Made by a program: the position numbers and the translations under genes
In this document: in pieces, positions 47,560 to 58,397 of the stretch
How positions within the stretch are numbered: position 1 is the stretch's first letter
Layout of the letters: every line of letters starts with the position of its first letter
Notes under the pieces: generated by a model
Told to the model about the DNA's origin: nothing
The model's input: the letters and a program-made list of their open reading frames with translations, nothing else
The model's database searches: none
Source of the DNA: Xenopus tropicalis
Lineage: Eukaryota > Chordata > Amphibia > Anura > Pipidae
Direction: 5' to 3'
NCBI RefSeq assembly: GCF_000004195.4
Contig: NC_030680.2
Span: forward strand, 144,935,545-144,999,544
DNA length: 64,000 nucleotides

Positions 47560-47804
47560 AGTGACTGTCGCCTCATCATTTTAGTTGTATTTCCGTTCCC
47601 TTTCCTGAAAGATCTAAGGAGAGTGCACCTGGACCTTCACATTGGTTATTGGGTTACTAGCAGCATTTCTATTATCTAACCAAAGGGGTGAAGTGAATGT
47701 GTACATACTGTACACACTAGGATCCTAATGACATTTTGCAGCCCAACTTTCTTTATTACTTGTGTTTCTCAGCGGTGCAGAACCAGTGCTACCTGCATCA
47801 GTCA

Positions 47805-48755
47805 GTACCCATATATCTATAGATATAAATACCCTGCTGTGTAGCCCCGGGGGCAGCCATTCCTGCACTGGTACAGCTGGGGTGTTTGCTACAGAAACCC
47901 TACTATAGTTTATATAAATACCCCGCTGTGTAGCCCCGGGGGCAGCCATTCCTGCACTGGTACAGGTGGGGTGTTTGCTACAGAAACCCTACTATAGTTT
48001 ATATAAATACCCCGCTGTGTAGCCCCGGGGGCAGCCATTCCTGCACTGGTACAGCTGGGGTGTTTGCTACAGAAACCCTACTATAGTTTATATAAATACC
48101 CGGCTGTGTAGCCCCGGGGGCAGCCATTCCTGCACTGGTACAGCTGGGGTGTTTGCTACAGAAACCCTACTATAGTTTATATAAATACCCGGCTGTGTAG
48201 CCATGGGGGCAGCCATTCCTGCACTGGTACAGCTGGGGTGTTTGCTACAGAAACCCTACTATAGTTTATATAAATACCCCGCTGTGTAGCCCCGGGGGCA
48301 GCCATTCCTGCACTGGTACAGCTGGGGTGTTTGCTACAGAAACCCTACTATAGTTTATATAAATACCCCGCTGTGTAGCCCCGGGGGCAGCCGTTCCTGC
48401 ACTGGTACAGCTGGGGTGTTTGCTACAGAAACCCTACTATAGTTTATATAAATACCCCGCTGTGTAGCCCCGGGGGCAGCCGTTCCTGCACTGGTACAGC
48501 TGGGGTGTTTGCTACAGAAACCCTACTATAGTTTATATAAATACCCCGCTGTGTAGCCCCGGGGGCAGCCATTCCTGCACTGGTACAGCTGGGGTGTTTG
48601 CTACAGAAACCCTACTATAGTTTATATAAATACCCGGCTGTGTAGCCATGGGGGCAGCCATTCCTGCACTGGTACAGCTGGGGTGTTTGCTACAGAAACC
48701 CTACTATAGTTTATATAAATACCCCGCTGTGTAGTCATGGGGGCAGCCATTCAAG
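47805..48755 (+). repeat. 89-bp array, about 10.5 copies
   Basis: GCAGCCATTCCTGCACTGG recurs every 89 bp from 47853 to 48743. Most units contain TAGCCCCGGGGGCAGCC; three carry TAGCCATGGG or TAGTCATGGG instead. It runs into a hairpin MITE at its right end. Confidence 0.96.
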
Positions 48756-48885
48756 CTGGATAAAGGAGAAAAGGCACAGGTTACATAGTAGATAACAGAT
48801 AAGCTCTGTAGAATACAATGGTTTTTATCTATTATCCGCTATGTAGCCTGTGCCTTTTCTCATATTTTCCAGCTTGATTGGTTGC
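48752..48885. mobile_element. Hairpin MITE, second copy
   Basis: AAAGGAGAAAAGGCACAGGTT pairs with AGCCTGTGCCTTTTCTC. Same family as 5717-5852. Confidence 0.8.
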
Positions 48886-49022
48886 TCCCATGGTTACCCA
48901 GCAGGGCATTGATATAACCTATAGTAAGGTTTCTCAAGCAAACACAACTTTTACCAGTGTAGGGCAATAGTACATTCTATTTTAATTGCTACTTTTACCA
49001 GTGATGCATACTCCTTAAAGAA

Positions 49023-49511
49023 TTAAAGTACATAATTTTTCTTTAATCTCTAAAATTACTCTGTACAACCCCCAAAATAACATTCTTTTTCCCTGCATCC
49101 AGATTTATTTTATTTCTCTTTTACAGCTAGTTCAACTACAGCTCTTTTACACACTCCTTTGTCTAGTGAGAAGTTCCGCCACCTTTTGCATTCTGAGCCC
49201 TCCTTCTCTCTCTCTCAGACTATGATGACTTCAAAGAGGTGCGTACTGGGCATGCCCAATAGATTTTATTTGGAGCAAAGGCAATGAGCATGCCCAGTAG
49301 GCAGCTCTTTGAGGTCATCATAGTCAGAGAGAGAAAAGGTTCTCAGAAAGCAAAGGGGTGGAGCTTCATGGTAGACAAGGAAGTCAGTAAAAGAGCTGCA
49401 GTTCAGGTGCTTGTAATTGAGCAACAAAATAAATCTGCATGTAGGGAGAAAGGTGTGTTATTCTGGGGGCTGCTAAGAGTAATGTAAAGTAAAGACTTGC
49501 TTATCCTTTAA
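49023..49511. mobile_element. Long palindromic TTAA-target MITE
   Basis: TTAA at 49023-49026 and 49508-49511. Arms of over 200 bp match as inverted repeats (ACCCCCAAAATAACA facing TGTTATTCTGGGGG, GACTATGATGACTTCAAAG facing CTTTGAGGTCATCATAGTC). Sister of 18365-18715. Confidence 0.88.
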
Positions 49512-50933
49512 GCACGTTGGCAGGCCAAGAGCACTTTGTATTTAGATTGGGTTTGTAAAAGCACTGACATTTTTCATCTAAGACAGAATTACTTTAAAAT
49601 TATCCAGGGGACCCACATTTGGCCTAGGAATCTGGTATGAGACCCAAGAACTGGTTAAGAATTACTTATGCACGTTTTATTCCTGTTCTCTGCTGTGAGC
49701 AACATTTTGCTGTTTCATGGAGACAAACTAAACATTATGAGGTTTGACCCAAATGTTAAAAATCCCTCATATAAAATGCCAGAACTCAACAAAACCAAAT
49801 TCTTCTCATAAGAAGTGCTTTGTTTTTGTTGTAGCCACAATGGGCAATGGAAGAAGTATGTTACTATACCGCCTACAGTACTCATTGACTGGAGCAGCAA
49901 GTGTAAGTTGGTTGCCCACAAGGCCTTTCCTGATGAAGAGTACTGCAACAGTTTGTATGTTTCTATGAAAGCTCCAATAATATCCCTTCTGATGTCTCAC
50001 TGTAAGTTACTGCTGCTCCAAATATTATGGTAGCATCTACAGCCCATTTGTTTAACGTCCAGAGATTGGAGATGGCAAACAATCTGCGTCAATACCTAAA
50101 GAACTCCTATTGCTCACCAACATGTCTCAAATTATATATACAACTTTGGCTGCACCTATATTTCGACATGGCAGACATTTAAATGCAACTGGAAGCATAT
50201 CTGACCCTCAGATCTAGTGAATACAATTCATTTAGATCCCTATATGGGCCCCCCAAACAAGTGTACTGGACAATGTAGCTTAGTGCTACTATGCTAAAAT
50301 TGTTGGGGAAAATAAAAAACCAGTTTAGCCAATGGCCATTATTGAACTTAGCCATACACATATTTTTTTGAATTGCACAATAAATGTCCAATTGGTTAGA
50401 TAGCTTAGGAACCAAACCTTGTATGGCCAGGTATGAGTGAAAAAATGCCAGGAAATGGCCTTTAGTACTGCAATAGCCTTACAAAACTGGGTCAGGAGAA
50501 GCTTCCTGCTCTTCAGAACAGGAAGTGAATAGTACAATAGTAATGTGCTTCCCTAATCAATAGAAAATGAACTCATATATTAAGTTGAACATACCCACGT
50601 TATACAGCACAATACTCTCATAATTGCTCTTTAATGTGTATGCCAGTTATACATTTGACTATATTTGATTCATTGGTCCCTGTGATTGGGGCGCTGTCAA
50701 ATGAGGCGCTAGCAGTTGTCTTTCGACATTCCTTGTGTTGTGCACTGGGAAGCCGTAAATTAAAGTTTGCTTTTTATTACCCATTAACAAGGGTCAAGCA
50801 TTGTACAGACATCTCCTTTCAAACTTCATTCCCTACATGAGACTGGTGCACCAGCTCTGGGGAGGAAACCAGTAGCCCCTGTGCAGAGATTAGAGGTGCC
50901 TCCTTAAACAACCCCCCACCTCCCTGCAAAGTG

Positions 50934-51776
50934 CATGTAGCACCCAGGTCTGAGAGGCTAACATGCAGCACCCAGGTCTGAGAGGCTAACATGCAGCACC
51001 CAGGTCTGAGAGGCTAACATGCAGCACCCAGGTCTGAGAGGCTAACATGCAGCACCCAGGTCTGAGAGGCTAACATGCAGCACCCAGGTCTGAGAGGCTA
51101 ACATGCAGCACCCAGGTCTGAGAGGCTAACATGCAGCACCCAGGTCTGAGAGGCTAACATGCAGCACCCAGGTCTGAGAGGCTAACATGCAGCACCCAGG
51201 TCTGAGAGGCTAACATGCAGCACCCAGGTCTGAGAGGCTAACATGCAGCACCCAGGTCTGAGAGGCTAACATGCAGCACCCAGGTCTGAGAGGCTAACAT
51301 GCAGCACCCAGGTCTGAGAGGCTAACATGCAGCACCCAGGTCTGAGAGGCTAACATGCAGCACCCAGGTCTGAGAGGCTAACATGCAGCACCCAGGTCTG
51401 AGAGGCTAACATGCAGCACCCAGGTCTGAGAGGCTAACATGCAGCACCCAGGTCTGAGAGGCTAACATGCAGCACCCAGGTCTGAGAGGCTAACATGCAG
51501 CACCCAGGTCTGAGAGGCTAACATGCAGCTCCCAGGTCTGAGAGGCTAACATGCAGCACCCAGGTCTGAGAGGCTAACATGCAGCACCCAGGTCTGAGAG
51601 GCTAACATGCAGCACCCAGGTCTGAGAGGCTAACATGCAGCACCCAGGTCTGAGAGGCTAACATGCAGCACCCAGGTCTGAGAGGCTAACATGCAGCACC
51701 CAGGTCTGAGAGGCTAACATGCAGCACCCAGGTCTGAGAGGCTAACATGCAGCACCCAGGTCTGAGAGGCTAACAT
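50934..51776 (+). repeat. 28-bp VNTR, about 30 copies
   Basis: Unit CAGCACCCAGGTCTGAGAGG plus CTAACATG, repeated without spacers and with only one obvious variant (A to T at about 51530). It is bounded on both sides by CCTGCAAAGTGCA, suggesting expansion between short direct repeats. It ends 68 bp from the exon 2 donor. Confidence 0.98.
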
Positions 51777-51844
51777 CCCTGCAAAGTGCAGGCTCCCAGC
51801 AAAGTAACAGGAAGTCCTATCCATAGTAGTCGGATCGCACTCAC

Positions 51845-51907
51845 CTTCTCTGCTTAGTCGCATGCTTTCCCGTTTTTTATCGCACTCCTTCCAACTTTCC
51901 TCCAGTT
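51845..51907 (-). CDS. atxn7: atxn7 coding exon 2
   Basis: A 63-bp exon in phase 1 at both ends. The acceptor is TTGTTTTGCAG|AACTGG and the donor GAAG|GTGAGT. It encodes residues 73-93 (ELEESWKECDKKRESMRLSRE), which align with human ELDESFKEFGKNREVMGLCRE as recalled. It is separated from the first coding exon by a 142-bp intron holding a (CA)n tract, and from exon 3 by a 29-kb intron. The segment leads from the N-terminal conserved block into the first zinc finger. A 28-bp VNTR begins about 70 bp past its donor. Confidence 0.9.
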
Positions 51908-51996
51908 CTGCAAAACAAGAGCAGCCCAAAGAGCGGTTATCAGTGCAGCGCCCACCGGCAGCGGTGGCAGTCACCATCCTCACACGGCACAGCACC

Positions 51997-52031
<35 letters not shown>

Positions 52032-52049
52032 GGAGGGGGAGAGACTCAC
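51908..52049 (-). other. atxn7: atxn7 intron 1 (142 bp) with (CA)n tract
   Basis: Begins GTGAGTCTCTCCCCC and ends CTTGTTTTGCAG. A (CA)n run with CCCA units (51993-52031) fills about a quarter of it, starting about 20 bp from the donor. Confidence 0.9.
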
Positions 52050-52274
52050 CTTCCAGCCCGTGTAATTTCACTGCCTCTACCCAGTGAGCCCACGGCTGCC
52101 CCAGCATGGCTCCGGGACTGGGCAGGGATGTGCGATCCCCTCCGGCGGCCATGGCTGCTGCCGACGAGCTCTCTCCCTGCTGCTGCTGCCGCCGTTGCTG
52201 CCTGCCCGCCGCCGCTCTGCGCTGCTGCTGCTCCCCTGTGACGTCATCCTCGGCCCTCTCCGACATTCTTTCCG
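52050..52274 (-). CDS. atxn7: atxn7 first coding exon (ataxin-7 N-terminus)
   Basis: Start codon at 52266-52264, with A at -3. The exon encodes residues 1-72 plus one base (phase 1) and ends at a good donor, AAG|GTGAGT, with the G of the GT at 52049. The protein begins MSERAEDDVTGE, which matches human ataxin-7 MSERAADDV as recalled. Where human has a pure polyglutamine tract, this copy has only short Gln runs (residues 13-15, 23-24, 27-30) broken by Arg and Ala. The conserved block LPSPGAMLGQPWAHWVEA (residues 49-66) follows. Upstream of the ATG, TGTTACATTGTAG then CGGAAAG looks like a 3' splice site, so the exon probably starts at 52274 with noncoding exons further upstream. Ataxin-7 anchors the deubiquitinase module (USP22, ENY2, ATXN7L3) to SAGA in the nucleus. 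Identity is very likely; the 5' boundary is inferred. Confidence 0.93.
52239..52246. promoter_or_regulatory. CRE palindrome within coding sequence
   Basis: TGACGTCA overlapping codons 8-10 (Asp-Val-Thr). A CREB/ATF consensus; human ATXN7 as recalled keeps GATGACGTCA at the same codons. Confidence 0.6.
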
Positions 52275-53393
52275 CTACAATGTAACAAGAAAGGCATGTT
52301 TCCGCTACACTGTAACCAGCGCCACTCGGGGGTTTAAGGAGGCTCGGCTTTAGGGAGTAGCTGCGGGGTCAGAGGTCAGGCACAAAGGCACCGGGAGGAT
52401 GGAGCAGGGATTGGCCACTAGCCGGCTACCCGGAGCATGTAGCCCCCCCCCCCCCGATCAATAAGATCCAAGTTTGCAGCCGGGCCAGGCAGTTTCGCTT
52501 TCCGACCCGCTACAGACTAGGGAGGAAGTGAGAGCCCAAGGGAGGGAGCCGGGCCGCTGTTAGGGCAGGACGGAGAGGGCATTTGCGCCCAGGGGCCCCT
52601 GTGGGGGAGGGGCTGGGCAATTGTGTAGCAATGCTTACATATTCTTTCCTATACACACAGGGATGCCCAAGCTGTGCAACTGGAACTCTCACAATCCCAC
52701 CGGCAGCCAACACTGAGAGTTGCACATCAACAACTGGAGGGCCGCAGGCTGGGCATCCCAATGCCCCATTACTTTCGCTTTGCTTGATATCAGGGGACTA
52801 GCACCCCCAGCAATGGCAGGGGCCCTTCAACTGTACCTCCGGCCCCGGGAGGGAGAGAGGGAGGGGGGTAAGAGGGCAAAGGGATTGGAGATCAGGCGGC
52901 CCCCGATTCAAATTCCAGGGGAGGGGAAATTTATCCAACCGGCAGCCCTCAAGCTGTTCTGATGTTACAACCCCCTGTATCAATGTGGGCACTAACTGAA
53001 TGACCGGAGGGCAGCAGCTTGGAAAGCCCCAATATGTGGATGGGCACGCCGGGCAGCTATGGGGTTAAAGTGCCGGGAGCCCCCGATCCGTGTTCCCCAT
53101 CCCCCCCCCCCCCATGCCATTACCCATCAGTCAGCCGGCTGTGTGACGGAGGCAGCTCCCAGCTCCTGGGGCATCGCAACGCGCCATCGGGACCCTCAAT
53201 TTCCTTCCAACCCCCCCCCCGTGACCCTGCCGGGGATTCCGGAGAGCAGATCGGAATCGTTGGGGCTTCCTTAACCCCGGCACGTCACTCCCTGCCCCCT
53301 CCCACAATGACAGCACAGGGAGGAACAAGGAAACCTGATTCGAACTCCGGCAGCCACTGATCTGCTCTCCCAGGCGGCCACATGGGCTCCTGT

Positions 53394-56045
53394 TAGCAAC
53401 TGGCACTCAGCTCATAGGGCACCCCTTCCTGCCCGGCCTCTACTCTGCTAATACACCTGCCTAACTGGGGGCAACTGGCACTCAGCTGATAGGGCACCCC
53501 TTCCTGCCCGGCCTCTACTCTGCTAATACACCTGCCTAACTGGCACTCAGCTGATAGGGCACCCCTTCCTGCCCGGCCTCTACTCTGCTAATACACCTGC
53601 CTAACTGGGGGCAACTGGCACTCAGCTGATAGGGCACCCCTTCCTGCCCGGCCTCTACTCTGCTAATACACCTGCCTAACTGGGGGCAACTGGCACTCAG
53701 CTGATAGGGCACCCCTTCCTGCCCGGCCTCTACTCTGCTAATACACCTGCCTAACTGGGGGCAACTGACACTCAGCTCATAGGGCACCCCTTCCTGCCCG
53801 GCCTCTACTCTGCTAATACACCTGCCTAACTGGGGGCAACTGGCACTCAGCTGATAGGGCACCCCTTCCTGCCCGGCCTCTACTCTGCTAATACACCTGC
53901 CTAACTGGGGGCAACTGGCACTCAGCTGATAGGGCACCCCTTCCTGCCCGGCCTCTACTCTGCTAATACACCTGCCTAACTGGGGGCAACTGGCACTCAG
54001 CTGATAGGGCACCCCTTCCTGCCCGGCCTCTACTCTGCTAATACACCTGCCTAACTGGGGGCAACTGACACTCAGCTCATAGGGCACCCCTTCCTGCCCG
54101 GCCTCTACTCTGCTAATACACCTGCCTAACTGGGGGCAACTGGCACTCAGCTGATAGGGCACCCCTTCCTGCTCGGCCTCTACTCTGCTAATACACCTGC
54201 TTAACTGGGAGCAACTGGCACTCAGCTCATAGGGCACCCCTTCCTGCCCGGCCTCTACTCTGCTAATACACCTGCCTAACTGGGAGCAACTGGCACTCAG
54301 CTGATAGGGCACCCCTTCCTGCCCGGCCTCTACTCTGCTAATACACCTGCCTAACTGGGGGCAACTGGCACTCAGCTCATAGGGCACCCCTTCCTGCCCG
54401 GCCTCTACTCTGCTAATACACCTGCCTAACTGGGAGCAACTGGCAGTCAGCTGATAGGGCACCCCTTCCTGCCCGGCCTCTACTCTGCTAATACACCTGC
54501 CTAACTGGGGGCAACTGGCACTCAGCTGATTATGGCACCCCTTCCTGCCCGGCCTCTACTCTGCTAATACACCTGCCTAACTGGGAGCAACTGGCACTCA
54601 GCTGATAGGGCACCCCTTCCTGCCCGGCCTCTACTCTGCTAATACACCTGCCTAACTGGGGGCAACTGGCACTCAGCTGATAGGGCACCCCTTCCTGCCC
54701 GGCCTCTACTCTGCTAATACACCTGCCTAACTGGGGGCAACTGGCACTCAGCTGATAGGGCACCCCTTCCTGCTCGGCTTCTACTCTGCTAATACACCTG
54801 CCTAACTGGGGGCAACTGGCACTCAGCTGATATGGCACCCCTTCCTGCCCGGCCTCTACTCTGCTAATACACCTGCCTAACTGGGGGCAACTGGCACTCA
54901 GCTGATATGGCACCCCTTCCTGCCCGGCCTCTACTCTGCTAATACACCTGCCTAACTGGGAGCAACTGGCACTCAGCTGATAGGGCACCCCTTCCTGCCC
55001 GGCCTCTACTCTGCTAATACACCTGCCTAACTGGGGGCAACTGGCACTCAGCTGATAGGGCACCCCTTCCTGCCCGGCCTCTACTCTGCTAATACACCTG
55101 CCTAACTGGGGGCAACTGGCACTCAGCTGATATGGCACCCCTTCCTGCCCGGCCTCTACTCTGCTAATACACCTGCCTAACTGGGAGCAACTGGCACTCA
55201 GCTGATAGGGCACCCCTTCCTGCCCGGCCTCTACTCTGCTAATACACCTGCCTAACTGGGGGCAACTGGCACTCAGCTGATAGGGCACCCCTTCCTGCCC
55301 GGCTTCTACTCTGCTAATACACCTGCCTAACTGGGGACAACTGGCACTCAGCTGATAGGGCACCCCTTCCTGCCCGGCCTCTACTCTGCTAATAGACCTG
55401 CCTAACTGGGGGCAACTGGCACTCAGCTGATAGGGCACCCCTTCCTGCCCGGCCTCTACTCTGCTAATACACCTGCCTAACTGGGGGCAACTGGCACTCA
55501 GCTGATAGGGCACCCCTTCCTGTCCGGCCTCTACTCTGCTAATACACCTGCCTAACTGGGGGCAACTGGCACTCAGCTGATAGGGCACCCCTTCCTGTCC
55601 GGCCTCTACTCTGCTAATACACCTGCCTAACTGGGGGCAACTGGCACTCAGCTGATATGGCACCCCTTCCTGCCTGGCCTCTACTCTGCTAATACACCTG
55701 CCTAACTGGGGGCAACTGGCACTCAGCTGATATGGCACCCCTTCCTGCCCGGCCTCTACTCTGCTAATACACCTGCCTAACTGGGGGTACTGCTGGGGGC
55801 AACTGGCATGGCACCCTTTCCTGTCCAGCTCTTACTCTAATAATAAAACTGCCTAACAGGGTGCTTACATAGTAAGACTGCTGGAAGCAACAATTCTTTA
55901 TGCTGCTAATACACCTGCCTAACTGGGGGTGCTGGAGGCAGCCGATATGGCACCCCTTCCTGTCCAGTTCTTTATGCTGCAAATACACCTGCCTAGCAGG
56001 GGGAGATAGTAGCAAGAGACCCTTAGCTGATATGGCACCCCTTCC
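53394..56045 (-). repeat. 75-bp VNTR, about 32 copies, open reading on the minus strand
   Basis: Unit GCAACTGGCACTCAGCTGAT plus 55 bp. Spacing is 75, so one minus-strand frame stays open as 25-residue repeats (VPYQLSASCPQLGRCISRVE plus AGQEG) over 53536-54462 and 54530-55738. An extra T near 54530 breaks the frame. One unit near 53535 is short. Copies become diverged and interrupted from 55786 to 56045. No start context, splice signals or domain suggest a gene. Confidence 0.96.
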
Positions 56046-58249
56046 TGCCTAGCATATAACCTGCTAAGAATCCTGCCTTACACAGGGTGCTGGGAAATGC
56101 AGCCAGCGCAGCAACATAACTGCATCTAAAACCTTCTATTGGGGCAAACACTGCAGTCTCTCACTAATCCGGTACTGTCATGGCCTGTTATATTCATCTT
56201 AATAGCCCTATTGTACATAAACACCTAAACTGTTATAATGCAATTTGATGCTGAATGGTACAATATTTGTTAAATCTGCAATGAATCACACTTGCTTCTC
56301 ACTGGCATCTTTTCTGCGCACAAACTCCTGATGTGACTAATCATTCTCAATAAAAACCTACAGCTTTAAAGCCAATTGCTCATCTTCATTTTGCAATACA
56401 TTGAGTCTAATTAGCTGGACAGCCTTAGTCACTCCAACCAGTCAGACCGCACACAACAATACATTCCTATGGCAAAGTCACATGTGCCCAACGTGTTTAG
56501 TCACACTACCAGTTTTCAAAGGATTTGCGGAAAAGTGGCTTTTGCGACTGATATCTAAGATATGTTCAGGAATCAGTTGGTGAGGCTGTTTTGGGCCAAT
56601 TGGATTGCAGATGTTCTATCTGAATTGTTACCTGTCAATCCCTCTTTTCTGGTGGAAGTTTTATTACATATACAGGAAGTGAGGGGCCACACTTCCCTTT
56701 CACTTCCACCTAGAATCTGCTGATTTGGGATAAAGAGATCACAGTAACCAGGCCATCCACAAAGGTACCCCCAGGGCCACTTTCTGCATGGCCAACATGG
56801 GGAACACTAACTTGTCAAATGTGCTAGGATTCAACCAAATTTTTAACAAAACGTTGGCTCAAGTCCCCAAAGCAAAACCACTGCTACACAGTCACAGCTC
56901 ATTGTAAGAGACAAAACCTTCCAAACAGTAAAAGTATCTGTGCACCATATATTGCCAATGTAGATATGAACGTTTTACAATCCGGCATACTATGAATAAT
57001 ATTAGTGTTAGTAGTTAGCATACTCTGCTGAGGTTTTTATTCAACAGCTGTCTGATTGGAAGGCTCCAATTTACCCTAGGAAGTAGTCACTGGCAGAAAT
57101 TACTGACTATAAAATAAACACACAAGAGCCTGGATAGAAAGATAAGTCATAGAAAGTAACAGTGGTACTGTAGGATCATAGAGCAATAGTTTTTTTGGTA
57201 GTGACCCCAAAAAACCTGACAGCATTACACTTTGGAAGCTGGAAAGTGGCAGAAGAAAATGGCAAATAATTAAAAAAACTCTGAAAAAAAAGACAAACGA
57301 AAGAGTTGCTGAGAAAAGGCCATTCTAAAACATAATCAAAGTTAACAAAGACCCCATTTAAGGGTGTTAACTTTGTATTGTACTAAGTAATTTGCAGGTT
57401 TTATGAAGAATTTCTTTAAAGGAGATATTTAATAACAAATACAGTTAGATATACAGAATATTGAAGTTACATTTGCTGCTTTACTTGCCCTTGAAATGAG
57501 CTTTATAAATACAATAAAATGGCCAACAGAGGGTGCTACTCCATACTGTGCCTTTGAATGAATTTAAATGATGCTGGCTGAGGATATGAACTTCTTGTTT
57601 GGTCACTGCTTCCACTGTTTCCTATAGGGACAGCCTATACTATAATTTATAGTCTATGTGGCATGCCAATACACGGCACTGAAGCTTGTCAAAATCATAT
57701 TTTCTTTTAATACCTTTTTCTGCTATCTGATGATGATGAGTGAAATGGTCACATAAACAAGCCTTTACACCACACCTACTGGCCAAGGCAAGGTTATCAC
57801 AATGACCCGCAGTCACCATGAGAAACAATCTACAGCAGTTTTACAGCAGGTGAAAAGTGACTTAATGGATTTAGTGCAGGGTATGAAATGAAACAAAAAT
57901 GGATAGCTCTGCTGACTTCTTTTTTGGAACCCCAGGGGTATTTACACACAGGTGCGCACACCCACAGTTGGCATGCAGTGTATTACTGCTCAGCCTGTCA
58001 ATCGCACAGTGAACTTTGGCGCAGACTTATAATAGTGGCCATAACAATTCCACATGAGAGCAGCTGCCTGTATTAGGGCACAAGAACAAACAACAATGTA
58101 CCCTGACACTGCCACAGCATTCCAGTCCCCATTATATATATTACCCAGCATTCACTAGCTTTCTGATATATGCTAATTAGATTTTGGAAGGGTTCAATTT
58201 AAAAAATGTTCAACTTCCGTGTTTACGTGACAAAAAGTCACACGATTTT

Positions 58250-58343
58250 TAGGATTCAGATTCGGTTCAAACCGAATCCTGACGAAAAAGGCAGAATCTT
58301 GGCCAAATACCGAACCAAATCCTGAATTTGGTGCATCCCTAGT
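58250..58343 (+). mobile_element. MITE fragment (family of 41040-41226)
   Basis: AGGATTCAGATTCGGTTC and ATACCGAACCAAATCCTG followed by TTGGTGCATCCCTAG. Confidence 0.65.
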
Positions 58344-58397
58344 AAAATGTGAAACAACATTCTAGGCCTTCAGAACTAATAATTTATACTCCTGTTA

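Larger units (their letters stand above)
22611..51844 (-). other. atxn7: atxn7 intron 2 (29 kb)
   Basis: The largest intron. Besides the elements listed separately, I recognise nothing in 22620-23190, 24740-25428, 26310-27790, 33691-34445, 36178-36703, 37208-37946, 38433-38954, 39311-41039, 42000-43330, 45200-45690, 46780-47080, 47560-47805 and 49512-50933. These are AT-rich with sporadic short ORFs lacking protein-like composition. Three of the unique stretches look like candidate regulatory sequence (26640-27160, 28860-29220, 32200-32720). Confidence 0.85.
52050..53400 (-). promoter_or_regulatory. CpG-rich region around the first coding exon, probable promoter
   Basis: CpG dinucleotides are frequent at 52100-52560 and 53030-53290 and rare elsewhere in the window. 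The region contains a palindromic CRE (52239-52246), CCGGGG blocks and C runs at 52445 and 53100. In human the same exon has its own CpG island, alternative promoter and an antisense noncoding RNA; whether frog shares this is unknown. No TATA box is evident. Confidence 0.55.

Noticed and set aside
50934..51776. CRISPR-like regular repeats
   Set aside because: The 28-bp units are contiguous with no unique spacers, and the host is a vertebrate. It is a VNTR.
52084..52353. Plus-strand ORF of 89 residues over the first coding exon
   Set aside because: Shadow of atxn7 exon 1; the Leu runs are antisense of the Gln codons. A noncoding antisense RNA remains possible.
53536..55738. Two long minus-strand ORFs of 308 and 402 residues as a repeat protein gene
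   Set aside because: They are one open 25-codon unit repeated; there is no start context, no domain, and an indel breaks the frame in the middle. Kept as a VNTR, with the ORF noted as a finding.
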